Shown here: positions 1 through 6,422 of the stretch, one piece after another
Numbering within the stretch: the stretch's first letter is position 1
How the letters are laid out: each line of letters begins with the position of its first letter
Assembly (NCBI GenBank): GCA_017387165.1
Contig: JAFOFS010000373.1
Span: 1 to 9,930 of the forward strand
From: Clostridia bacterium
GTDB lineage: Bacteria > Bacillota > Clostridia > Oscillospirales > Acutalibacteraceae
Direction of reading: 5' to 3'
Length of the DNA: 9,930 bases
The notes under the pieces: model-generated
What the model was told of the DNA's origin: nothing
Database searches by the model: none
The model's input: the letters and a program-made list of their open reading frames with translations, nothing else
Made by a program: the position numbers and the translations under genes

Positions 1-161
1 CCGTATGGCGGCTCTGTGCGGACGGGGAATTTTGCTTCGCGGTCAAGGGCTATGGTCACGGGGTCGGTATGAGCCAGTATGGGGCGCAGTTTTTGGCGCA
101 ATCGGGGTACACGTGGGAGGAGATCTTGCATCACTACTATACCGGCGTGGAGATTCGCTGA
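1..161 (+). CDS. spoIID: SpoIID/LytB-domain protein, C-terminal end (5' truncated)
   Basis: Only the last 52 codons lie in the window; the frame starts at base 3 and ends at TGA 159-161. The peptide contains GYGHGVGMSQYGA followed by a WEEILHHYYTGVEI-type ending, which is the conserved C-terminal signature of the SpoIID/LytB domain. In spore formers SpoIID is a membrane-anchored lytic transglycosylase that, with SpoIIP and SpoIIM, degrades septal peptidoglycan during engulfment. Related LytB-like proteins modify amidase activity in vegetative cells. The GHGVGMSQYG signature and the absence of anything after the short tail are seen directly. The choice of SpoIID rather than a LytB-like paralogue is inference, because the N-terminal half and upstream neighbours are outside the window. 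No terminator follows it before the next gene on the same strand, so read-through into the carboxypeptidase gene is possible. Confidence 0.75.
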   Translation, partial: VWRLCADGEFCFAVKGYGHGVGMSQYGAQFLAQSGYTWEEILHHYYTGVEIR

Positions 162-169
162 AATTCCTC

Positions 170-198
170 TTGCGGCGGCTGTTTGAGTATGTTATAAT
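170..198 (+). promoter_or_regulatory. Sigma-A promoter with extended -10 for the carboxypeptidase gene
   Basis: The -35 box is TTGCGG (170-175), followed by a 17-bp spacer and a perfect -10 TATAAT (193-198). It is preceded by TG at 190-191, giving the extended -10 form TGTTATAAT. The expected start near 205 leaves a short leader of about 27 nt containing the Shine-Dalgarno AGAAGGGGGA (215-224), seven bases before the ATG at 232. Confidence 0.75.
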
Positions 199-231
199 AA
201 GAGCATATTTCAAGAGAAGGGGGAATGCCGT

Positions 232-1278
232 ATGTTGACCGGACGGGAGCGGGAAGCACGCCGTCGCAAATATCGCCGCCGTCGCATCCTGATCGCGGTG
301 TCGGTTATCGTCGCGCTGGTGCTGCTGACCGTCGCGTTGTCAATGGGGTTGAGCGCTCTGCGGCAAGGCCCCGACGAGCCGACCGACAAGCCGACCGACG
401 GTACCCCCACCTCTTCCACCACGACGGCGGCGACCACCGCCTATCCGACGATGGCGGAGAGTCAGCTGCCGGATATCGGTATCCGCACCAACGACCTGCA
501 GGTGGCGCTGTTGTACGACGTCACCACCGGTCAGCCGATCTTTTCGTTTGATGCCGATCGCCGTATGTATCCGGCCAGCATCACCAAGCTGATGACCGCG
601 GCGGTGGCGTGCGAATATCTGGACGAAGCCGCAACCTACACCATCGGCAGTGAGATCTATCTGTCGGAGGAGGATGCCTCCGGAACCGGTCTGCTTTGGA
701 ACGGCAAAGAGGTCACCCTGCAGACGCTGATCGAGGGTCTGCTGATGTTTTCGGATGCGGAGGCGGCGTATTGCCTGGCGGCGACCACCGCCCGTGTGGC
801 AACGGGAAATCCGCATCTGTCGGATACCGACGCCATCGCGAAATTTATGGAGATGGTGAACGATAAGCTGGCGGAGATCGGCTGCGCCGATTCGCATTTC
901 GTCACTCCCGACGGCTACCACGACAACGCCCATTGCTCCACCGCCAACGATCTGTTGAAAATTGCGCTGCACGCGCGCAGCTATCCGCTGATTGCCAAGA
1001 CGGTGAAGCTGTTGACCAGCGAGGCATATCCCGGGGAATACTATCAATCCACCAATGCGCTGTTGGATCCCGAAAGCGAGTATTATTACCCCTATGCGGA
1101 CGGTCTGAAGACCGGCTCGACCGACGAGGCGTGCTACTGTCTTGCCGCTTCCGCGACCAAGGGGGATCACACGCTGATCGCCATTGTGCTGTGTCACCAC
1201 GACAGCGGCGAACGCTTCGCCGTCGCCCGCACCTTGCTGGAGGAAGGCTTCCGCTACCTCGAAACGCAGGGACGATAA
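232..1278 (+). CDS. Membrane-anchored D-alanyl-D-alanine carboxypeptidase-like protein (peptidase S11, DacF/PBP5 family)
   Basis: 348 aa. S11 penicillin-binding proteins remove the terminal D-Ala from peptidoglycan stem peptides outside the membrane. Layout: a very basic N-terminus (residues 5-18), one hydrophobic segment (about 20-40), a Pro/Thr/Ser-rich linker (about 46-73), then the S11 domain. The active-site SxxK is S116-ITK119 and the KTG triad is K293-TG295; both are present with family-like spacing. A conserved VTPDGYHD...STANDL block lies near 224-241. Two points are odd. The SxN motif reads S174-D-A176, so the usual Asn is Ala. The protein also ends about 53 residues after KTG, so the C-terminal beta domain and amphipathic anchor of PBP5/DacF are missing. 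The N-terminal hydrophobic helix probably replaces that anchor. The start at 232 is set by AGAAGGGGGA seven bases upstream. It has its own promoter and is followed by a terminator. The family call is firm; catalytic competence is uncertain. Confidence 0.88.
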   Translation: MLTGREREARRRKYRRRRILIAVSVIVALVLLTVALSMGLSALRQGPDEPTDKPTDGTPTSSTTTAATTAYPTMAESQLPDIGIRTNDLQVALLYDVTTGQPIFSFDADRRMYPASITKLMTAAVACEYLDEAATYTIGSEIYLSEEDASGTGLLWNGKEVTLQTLIEGLLMFSDAEAAYCLAATTARVATGNPHLSDTDAIAKFMEMVNDKLAEIGCADSHFVTPDGYHDNAHCSTANDLLKIALHARSYPLIAKTVKLLTSEAYPGEYYQSTNALLDPESEYYYPYADGLKTGSTDEACYCLAASATKGDHTLIAIVLCHHDSGERFAVARTLLEEGFRYLETQGR

Positions 1279-1289
1279 CCGAATAAAAG

Positions 1290-1324
1290 AAAACGGTACG
1301 CATCTTTCGATGCGTACCGTTTTT
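1290..1324. terminator. Bidirectional intrinsic terminator between convergent genes
   Basis: A 15-bp perfect stem pairs 1290-1304 (ending CGGTACGCATC) with 1309-1323 around a TTTC loop. A T-run with one interruption follows on the plus strand (1320-1329). On the minus strand the complementary A-rich stretch 1282-1293 supplies a T-rich tract. It sits 11 bp after the carboxypeptidase stop and 9 bp after the aconitase stop on the opposite strand, so it can end both convergent transcripts. Confidence 0.88.
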
Positions 1325-1332
1325 GTTTTGCC

Positions 1333-3261
1333 TTACTTTTCGATGGTGTACAGCAGACCGCCGGCCAGCAGGATCTGTGCCTGGCGCTCGGTCAGCGTGT
1401 TGGGCAGCGCGTAGGTTTCGCCGCGGGTGACGTTCTCCAGCACGAAGTCGCTGCCGTCGGTGAGGTGACGGCGCAGCTTGGTGAGGCGCAGGGTGTCTCC
1501 CTCGCTGATGCGGTCGTAATCGGACGGATCCGCAAAGGTGAGCGGCAGAATACCGGCGTTGATGAGGTTGGCGACGTGGATACGGGCAAACGACTGCACG
1601 AACACTGCCTTGATGCCGAGGTGCAGCGGAGCAAGCGCCGCATGCTCACGGCTGCTGCCCTGACCGTAGTTGTTGCCGCCGACGACGAAGCCCTTGCCGG
1701 CCGCTTCGCAACGGGCAGGGAAGGTCGGGTCGCAGCGGGTGAAGCAGTGCTGCGAGATGGCCGGAATATTGGAGCGCAGCGGCAGCACCTTGGCGCCTGC
1801 CGGCATAATGTGGTCGGTGGTGATGTTGTCTCCGACCTTCAGCATGACGTCCGCCTCAATGGTATCCGGCATCGGATCGTTGGACGGGAACGGCTTGATG
1901 TTCGGACCGCGGAGGATCGGGAGATCCTTCGCTTCCTCGGGGGAGGCAGGCGGCACGATCATATTGTCGTTGACGGTGAATTTTTCGGGCATCTGCACCT
2001 GCGGCGCTTCGCCCATCGTACGGGGATCGGTGAACACGCCGGTCAGTGCGGAAACCGCCGCGACCTCCGGACTGACAAGGTATACCTGACCGTCCGCCGT
2101 GCCGCTGCGACCCTCAAAGTTGCGGTTGAAGGTACGGAGGGACACGCCGGCGGAGTTGGGGGACTGACCCATGCCGATGCAGGGACCGCAAGCGCATTCG
2201 AGAATACGGGCGCCTGCAGCGATGAGATCGGCCAGCGCACCGCAGTCTGCCAGCATATTGAACACCTGCTTGGAGCCGGGGGCGATGCCCAGCGACACCG
2301 ACGGGTCAACCGTCTTCCCCTTGAGGATGGCGGCAACCTTCAGCATATCGTACAGCGAGGAGTTGGTGCAGGAGCCGATGCAGCACTGATCCACCTTCAT
2401 CCCGACCAGCTCGGAAACCGGCTTGACGTTGTCGGGAGAATGGGGGCAGGCGGCCAGCGGCGCCAGCGTGTTGAGGTCAATGTCCAGCACCTCGTCGTAT
2501 TCCGCGTCCGCATCGGGAGCCAGCGGCACCCAGCATTCGCCGCGACCCTGCGCTTCCATAAATGCGCGGGTGACCTCGTCCGACGGGAAAATGGAGGTGG
2601 AGGCGCCCAGCTCAGCGCCCATATTGGTGATGGTGGCACGTTCCGGCACCGACAGGGAGGCGACGCCGTCGCCGCCGTATTCGATGATCTTGCCGACGCC
2701 GCCCTTGACCGACAGACGGCGGAGAACTTCCAAAATGATGTCCTTGGCGGCAACCCACGGCTGCAGCTTGCCGTGCAGATTCACACGCACCATTTTCGGC
2801 ATCGAGATGTAGTAGGTGCCGCCACCCATCGCCATCGCGACGTCCAGACCGCCGGCGCCGAACGCGAGCATACCGATGCCGCCGGCGGTGGGGGTGTGGC
2901 TGTCCGAGCCGATCAGCGTCTTGCCCGGGATGCCGAACCGTTCCAGATGCACCTGATGGCAGATGCCGTTACCGGGACGGGAGAACTGCAGACCGTGTTT
3001 TTTGCAGACGCTTTGAATATAGCGGTGATCGTCGGCGTTTTCGAAGCCGGTCTGCAGCGTATTGTGGTCGATGTAGGCGACCGACAGTTCGGTGCGGACA
3101 CGATCGATGCCGATCGCTTCAAATTCCAGATACGCCATCGTACCGGTGGCATCCTGCGTCAGCGTCTGATCGATCTTCAGACCGATCTCCGAGCCGATGA
3201 CGCTCATATCGCCCGATACGAGGTGCGCTTTGATGCATTTTTGCGCTAAGGTCATACCCAT
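1333..3261 (-). CDS. acn: Aconitate hydratase, short Aquifex/clostridial type
   Basis: 642 aa, much shorter than classical AcnA or AcnB (about 860-890 aa) and of the size of the Aquifex-type/mitochondrial-like aconitase group. It interconverts citrate and isocitrate through cis-aconitate in the cytoplasm using a [4Fe-4S] cluster. The cluster ligands are visible as Cys298 in the GSCTNSS motif and Cys358/Cys361 in CGPC. Other landmarks are IGSDSHTP (117-124), GDNITTDHIMPAG (477-489), and the swivel-domain GNNYGQGSSREHAAL (529-543) that carries substrate-binding Ser/Arg. The ATG at 3261 is chosen because AAGGA lies nine bases upstream; an in-frame ATG at 3255 is less well spaced. No citrate synthase or isocitrate dehydrogenase is adjacent. 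A homoaconitase or large isopropylmalate dehydratase subunit is less likely, because the swivel domain is fused on the same chain and the length fits aconitase. It has its own promoter (3303-3331). Confidence 0.93.
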   Translation of the reverse strand: MGMTLAQKCIKAHLVSGDMSVIGSEIGLKIDQTLTQDATGTMAYLEFEAIGIDRVRTELSVAYIDHNTLQTGFENADDHRYIQSVCKKHGLQFSRPGNGICHQVHLERFGIPGKTLIGSDSHTPTAGGIGMLAFGAGGLDVAMAMGGGTYYISMPKMVRVNLHGKLQPWVAAKDIILEVLRRLSVKGGVGKIIEYGGDGVASLSVPERATITNMGAELGASTSIFPSDEVTRAFMEAQGRGECWVPLAPDADAEYDEVLDIDLNTLAPLAACPHSPDNVKPVSELVGMKVDQCCIGSCTNSSLYDMLKVAAILKGKTVDPSVSLGIAPGSKQVFNMLADCGALADLIAAGARILECACGPCIGMGQSPNSAGVSLRTFNRNFEGRSGTADGQVYLVSPEVAAVSALTGVFTDPRTMGEAPQVQMPEKFTVNDNMIVPPASPEEAKDLPILRGPNIKPFPSNDPMPDTIEADVMLKVGDNITTDHIMPAGAKVLPLRSNIPAISQHCFTRCDPTFPARCEAAGKGFVVGGNNYGQGSSREHAALAPLHLGIKAVFVQSFARIHVANLINAGILPLTFADPSDYDRISEGDTLRLTKLRRHLTDGSDFVLENVTRGETYALPNTLTERQAQILLAGGLLYTIEK

Positions 3262-3302
3262 AACAGATCATCCTTTCGGGGGTTCTTTTTTATTCCTTGT
3301 AT

Positions 3303-3331
3303 ACTATACCTTATTTTTCCGACGCTGTCAA
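3303..3331 (-). promoter_or_regulatory. Near-consensus sigma-A promoter for aconitase, overlapping the folK stop
   Basis: On the minus strand the -35 is a perfect TTGACA (3331-3326). A 17-bp spacer follows, then the -10 TATAGT (3308-3303), matching five of six consensus bases. The -35 hexamer contains the TGA stop codon of folK (3330-3328). The predicted start is near 3296, giving a leader of about 35 nt before the ATG at 3261. No operator-like inverted repeat is evident in the leader. Confidence 0.85.
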
Positions 3332-3807
3332 TCGTCCAAACGGTCAAAAATTTGTGACCGATCGACCGCCTGCAGCGCCGCCGAGAAATCCACGCCGCAC
3401 CAAACGCCGTCGGGGCAAAGCTCCGCCAGCGGCACCAGCACAAAGGCGCGCTCGTGCATACGGGGATGCGGCAGGGTGAGTTCGGGCGTATCGAGAGTCA
3501 CACCCTCACACAGCAGCAGATCGATATCGATGACGCGCGGCGCGTTTTTGAAGGGACGCTCCCGTCCCATCGCCGCTTCGATGCCGAGGCACGCCCCCAG
3601 CATCGCGGCAGGGGACAACGCCGTTTCGATCTCGGCCACCAGATTGTAAAACGGCGGCTGATCGAGATAGCCGACGGGGGCGGTGCGGTAGTGAGCGGAT
3701 ACCCGACAGACCTCCGTCTGCGGTAATCCGCCGATCGCCTCCACCGCTTGCCGCAGCGCGTGGCGCGGATCGCCGAGATTGGCGCCGAGTCCGAGCAGCA
3801 TACGCAT
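3328..3807 (-). CDS. folK: 2-amino-4-hydroxy-6-hydroxymethyldihydropteridine pyrophosphokinase (HPPK)
   Basis: 159 aa, the normal HPPK length. The enzyme transfers pyrophosphate from ATP to 6-hydroxymethyl-7,8-dihydropterin in the cytoplasm, the step before dihydropteroate synthase in folate synthesis. Seen in the sequence: LGLGANLGD at the N-terminus (5-13), PPFYNLVAEIET (51-62), the GRER segment (81-84), and R91-VIDIDLLL containing the two Mg-binding Asp residues D94 and D96. LPHPRMHERAFVLVPLAEL follows (112-130). The reading frame stays open far upstream into secF, but the true start is the ATG at 3807, because AGGAGG (3820-3815) lies seven bases before it and the homology begins exactly there. 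No folP, folB or other folate gene is adjacent. A hairpin separates it from secF and no clear promoter lies in between, so it probably depends on read-through from secDF. Confidence 0.93.
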   Translation of the reverse strand: MRMLLGLGANLGDPRHALRQAVEAIGGLPQTEVCRVSAHYRTAPVGYLDQPPFYNLVAEIETALSPAAMLGACLGIEAAMGRERPFKNAPRVIDIDLLLCEGVTLDTPELTLPHPRMHERAFVLVPLAELCPDGVWCGVDFSAALQAVDRSQIFDRLDD

Positions 3808-3814
3808 AGGATTT

Positions 3815-3820
3815 CCTCCT
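3815..3820 (-). promoter_or_regulatory. Shine-Dalgarno that fixes the folK start
   Basis: A perfect AGGAGG on the minus strand stands seven bases before the ATG at 3807. This supports the 159-aa HPPK rather than the longer open frame that runs upstream into secF. Confidence 0.85.
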
Positions 3821-3829
3821 GTAAAAGAA

Positions 3830-3859
3830 TTCGGGAGGCCGTGTAGCCGACCTCCCGAA
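3830..3859 (-). terminator. Hairpin terminator or attenuator after secF
   Basis: On the minus strand, TTCGGGAGGTCG pairs with CGGCCTCCCGAA (12 bp, one G-T wobble) around the 6-nt loop GCTACA. It is followed by TTCTTTT, a modest T-tract. It begins 6 bp after the secF stop and ends just upstream of the folK ribosome binding site. Because no convincing promoter lies between it and folK, it may act as a partial terminator that lowers folK expression relative to secDF. Confidence 0.7.
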
Positions 3860-3865
3860 AAGAAC

Positions 3866-4846
3866 TCATTTCTTGATTTTCTTGACCGACTTTTTGGCGG
3901 TTTTCTTGGTCTTGGCCTTGAGCGCCTTTCTCTCTTCATCCTTGACAGCCCACAGCACCCAGGTCGGCGTGCAGAGGAACTGGGACGAATAGAAGCCGGA
4001 GAGCAGACCGAACAGCAGCGGAACCGCAAAGCTGACGACCGAGTCGAGGTGCATCACCAGCGCCACAACCGCGACCGCGGACATTGCCGCGACGGTGGTT
4101 ACCGTGGTGCTGACGTTACGACGCACCGACTGGTTGAGCGAAATGTTGACGATCTCGGGCAGGGTCGTGTTCTTGCCGAGAATCTTGCGATTTTCGCGGA
4201 TGCGGTCGAAGATAACGATGGTGCTGTTCAGCGAGTAGCCGAGAATGGCCAGAAGCACCGCCACGAAGTTGTCGTTCAGCGGAATGCGGAAGATGACGAA
4301 GGTGAAGTACACAATCACCATATCGTGGAACAGCGCAGCAACCGCGCAGCAAGCAGCGGTGATACCGCCGATCTTACGGAAGCGGATGCCGACGTACGCC
4401 AGCAGGAACACGGCGGCGATTGCCAGAGCGACCAGGCATTTCCACAGGAACAGCGTGCCCATCGTCGGGCTGAGCGACTGGCTGCCCGCGTCGGTCAGCT
4501 TGTTGTCCTTGAAGTTGGTGTCGAACAGCTTGGAGATGGCGGCTTTCTGCGCCTGATCCAGCGCGTCGCCCGGGATGCTGATCTTGATGACCGGCGTGTT
4601 GGCGGATTCCGCCTTGCGGACGGTCGCCTTGAAGCCGGCGGCGTTCAGATCGGAGGACAGCTTGTTGACGTCCACCTCACCGGTGTAAGTGTACTGCAGC
4701 TCGTTACCGCCACGGAAGGTGACGTCCAGCGAGGTGCCGAAAATGACGTTGAAGAGGATGCCGACCAAAATCAGGCCGAGCGAGATGTACCAACAGATCT
4801 TACGGGACTTCAGATAATCGAAGTTACCATTCCACCAGTTTTTCAT
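3866..4846 (-). CDS. secF: Protein translocase subunit SecF
   Basis: 326 aa integral membrane protein. With SecD it forms the SecDF accessory complex, which uses ion flow to help pull exported proteins through SecYEG. Features: a first membrane segment (about 16-36), then the periplasm-side signature DVTFRGGNEL (41-50), an extracytoplasmic domain (about 40-130), and five more hydrophobic segments. These include ALFHDMVIVYF (171-181), the SecF core ILGYSLNSTIVIFDRIRENR (201-220) and LNQSVRRNVSTTVTT (237-251). The last 26 residues form a cytoplasmic tail with 12 lysines (from K302 on). Translation is coupled to secD: the ATG at 4846 overlaps the secD TGA as ATGA, and GGAGGTGA (4860-4853) lies six bases upstream inside the secD end. 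Transcription comes from the secD promoter. Confidence 0.95.
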   Translation of the reverse strand: MKNWWNGNFDYLKSRKICWYISLGLILVGILFNVIFGTSLDVTFRGGNELQYTYTGEVDVNKLSSDLNAAGFKATVRKAESANTPVIKISIPGDALDQAQKAAISKLFDTNFKDNKLTDAGSQSLSPTMGTLFLWKCLVALAIAAVFLLAYVGIRFRKIGGITAACCAVAALFHDMVIVYFTFVIFRIPLNDNFVAVLLAILGYSLNSTIVIFDRIRENRKILGKNTTLPEIVNISLNQSVRRNVSTTVTTVAAMSAVAVVALVMHLDSVVSFAVPLLFGLLSGFYSSQFLCTPTWVLWAVKDEERKALKAKTKKTAKKSVKKIKK

Positions 4847-6270
4847 GCACGCTCACCTCCCAACAGCCACGGCTTGCGCAAGCCCTTGAAGCGGACAATG
4901 GATTTGGTCATCAGACGGGTAGCAAACACCGACATGATGAAGTTGAAGATGATACCGACGAGCAGGGTGTAACCGAAGGAGTACACCGCGCCGGTGGTCG
5001 AAGCGGGGAACCAGCGGAGGATGGGGGACAGAATGGTCGCCCACACGCCGTCCGACGGACCGAACACACCCATCAGCACGACCGCCACGATCGCGGTGGT
5101 CACGTTGCCGTCCACGATGGCGGAGATGGAAGAACGGGAGCCGTATTCGATGGAGCCGTCGATGGTCTTGCCGCGGCGGATCTCTTCGCGGATACGCTCG
5201 GCGGTCAGCACGTTGGCGTCAACGCCCATGCCCATCGACATGATGATACCGGCGATACCGGGCAGCGTCAGCGTGAAGCCGTTGAACGCGCCGAAGTAAC
5301 CCGAAACGGCCGCGATGGAGCCGGCGACCTGACCCAGCAGGGCGAGGATCGCCACGGCGCCGGGCAGACGATACATCAGCACGAGGTAGATGGAGATCAG
5401 CGCGAAGCCGATGATACCGGCCAGCACCATGCCTTCCAGCGCCTTTTCGCCCAGCGAAGCCGCCACCGTACCGGTGGACTTGGCCTCAACGGCGAACGGC
5501 ATCGCGCCGGAAGTGATCTGGTTGGCCAGCGTTTCGGCATCGGCCAGCGTCTCAAAGCTGCCGCTGATGACCGCTTCACCGGTGGTGATGACCGCCTCAA
5601 CGGTCGGAGCGGAGATCATCTGCATACCGCTCTCGCCGCCGTAGTCCAGCCAGATGGAGATGCACTCGTTGTTCTTCTTCGCCTTTTCGGTGGCGGAAGC
5701 GAACTTCTTGGTGCCCTCGGCGGTCAGCTTGAGCTGCACGACCGGCTCGGTCTCGCTCGACTTGTCGGAAAGCGGCTGCGCGCCGGCGGTGGCAGAGGCC
5801 ACGTCGTCGCCGGTCAGCACCAGCTCGCCCTTCGGCTTGCCGGTGGTGGAATCGGTGTCATCGCCGTAGTAGAAGTACAGCTTGGCGGTCGCACCGAGTT
5901 CGTTGATCGCTTTCTGCGGATCCTGACCCGCTTTGTCGGCGCCCCACGGGAAACGCACGATCACGCGGTCAGACGCATGGTCGGTGTAGATCTCGTAGTC
6001 GGTGATGCCCTGCAGCACCATACGCTCCTCGATAACACCGCGGATGCTGTCCATTTCTGCATCGGTCGGCTCGATCTTGTCGTCAACCGGACCGAAGGTC
6101 GCGTCGACACCGCCCTGGATGTCTACGCCGAAACGAATTTCGGAGGCGCCTTTAATAATCGTGTCCATGCGGTCGCCGTAGAACGTGTGGATACCAAAGA
6201 AAGAGGTATACGTCAAGGCGAGAATCAGCACAGCTACGATGAAAAAAACGGCTTTAGGTGTTCGTTTCAT
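4843..6270 (-). CDS. secD: Protein translocase subunit SecD
   Basis: 475 aa from ATG 6270. It is the partner of SecF in the SecDF export accessory complex of the cytoplasmic membrane. Layout: N-terminal membrane segment (about 7-28), then FGVDIQGGVD (47-56), the SecD P1-head signature. A large extracytoplasmic region (about 30-275) ends with ITSGAMPFAVE (252-262) and SLGEKAL (272-278). The C-terminal five-helix block follows, with LPGIAGIIMSMGMGVDANVL (336-355) and ERIREEIRRGK (358-368), the conserved family core that carries the functionally important Asp. A TTG at 6273 is also in frame, but GGGAGGA (6284-6278) is seven bases from ATG 6270 and only four from the TTG, so the ATG is preferred. 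secF overlaps its stop by 4 bp. The promoter lies inside the upstream gene's terminator (6349-6377). Confidence 0.95.
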   Translation of the reverse strand: MKRTPKAVFFIVAVLILALTYTSFFGIHTFYGDRMDTIIKGASEIRFGVDIQGGVDATFGPVDDKIEPTDAEMDSIRGVIEERMVLQGITDYEIYTDHASDRVIVRFPWGADKAGQDPQKAINELGATAKLYFYYGDDTDSTTGKPKGELVLTGDDVASATAGAQPLSDKSSETEPVVQLKLTAEGTKKFASATEKAKKNNECISIWLDYGGESGMQMISAPTVEAVITTGEAVISGSFETLADAETLANQITSGAMPFAVEAKSTGTVAASLGEKALEGMVLAGIIGFALISIYLVLMYRLPGAVAILALLGQVAGSIAAVSGYFGAFNGFTLTLPGIAGIIMSMGMGVDANVLTAERIREEIRRGKTIDGSIEYGSRSSISAIVDGNVTTAIVAVVLMGVFGPSDGVWATILSPILRWFPASTTGAVYSFGYTLLVGIIFNFIMSVFATRLMTKSIVRFKGLRKPWLLGGERA

Positions 6271-6277
6271 CAATAAA

Positions 6278-6284
6278 TCCTCCC
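6278..6284 (-). promoter_or_regulatory. Shine-Dalgarno deciding the secD start
   Basis: GGGAGGA on the minus strand lies seven bases before ATG 6270 and four bases before the in-frame TTG 6273. This spacing favours the ATG. Confidence 0.8.
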
Positions 6285-6348
6285 ATTGTTGATTTCCTTG
6301 CCTTCCGCCGCTTACGAAAAGTGACAGGTCGGCACATTACAATTCATT

Positions 6349-6377
6349 ATTATATAAAAAAGCGTCGGAAAAGTCAA
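6349..6377 (-). promoter_or_regulatory. Sigma-A promoter for secDF nested in the preceding terminator
   Basis: On the minus strand the -35 is TTGACT (6377-6372), followed by a 17-bp spacer and a perfect -10 TATAAT (6354-6349). The -35 falls in the loop of the aminotransferase terminator, and the spacer is the terminator's descending arm plus its T-tract. The predicted start near 6342 gives a leader of about 72 nt before the secD ATG. No riboswitch or recognisable leader element is seen in it. Confidence 0.8.
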
Positions 6378-6396
6378 CAACTCCGACGCCTTTTTT
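6356..6396 (-). terminator. Intrinsic terminator of the aminotransferase gene
   Basis: GCGTCGGA at 6362-6369 pairs perfectly with TCCGACGC at 6382-6389 around a 12-nt loop. After one mismatch, the flanking A-run (6356-6360) and T-run (6391-6396) can extend the stem. On the minus strand the hairpin is followed by TTTTTTATATAA, a good T-tract. It lies about 30 bp after the aminotransferase stop. Confidence 0.82.
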
Positions 6397-6422
6397 ATGA
6401 ATTATTTTATAAATTTTTTGTG

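Noticed and set aside
340..1200. Minus-strand open frame (286 codons) within the carboxypeptidase gene
   Set aside because: It is Gly/Arg/Gln-rich antisense of a gene with clear SxxK and KTG motifs.
1465..3249. Very long open frame (594 codons) on the plus strand opposite aconitase
   Set aside because: It is the antisense shadow of a well-supported aconitase gene. Its composition (Arg/His/Gly/Val-rich, no domain pattern) is typical of antisense frames in GC-rich DNA.
3808..4029. N-terminal extension of folK into secF
   Set aside because: The open frame extends upstream, but HPPK homology starts at ATG 3807, where a perfect AGGAGG is correctly spaced. The extension is Arg/Ser-rich shadow of secF.
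3779..4972. Plus-strand open frame of 397 codons across secF and the folK 5' end
   Set aside because: It is an antisense shadow of secF and folK: polar and acidic with no recognisable motif, and it contradicts the coupled secD-secF reading.
6312..6347. Possible 11-codon leader peptide in the secD 5' leader
   Set aside because: Its ATG (6347) lies at or upstream of the predicted transcription start and has no ribosome binding site. It is too short to separate from chance.
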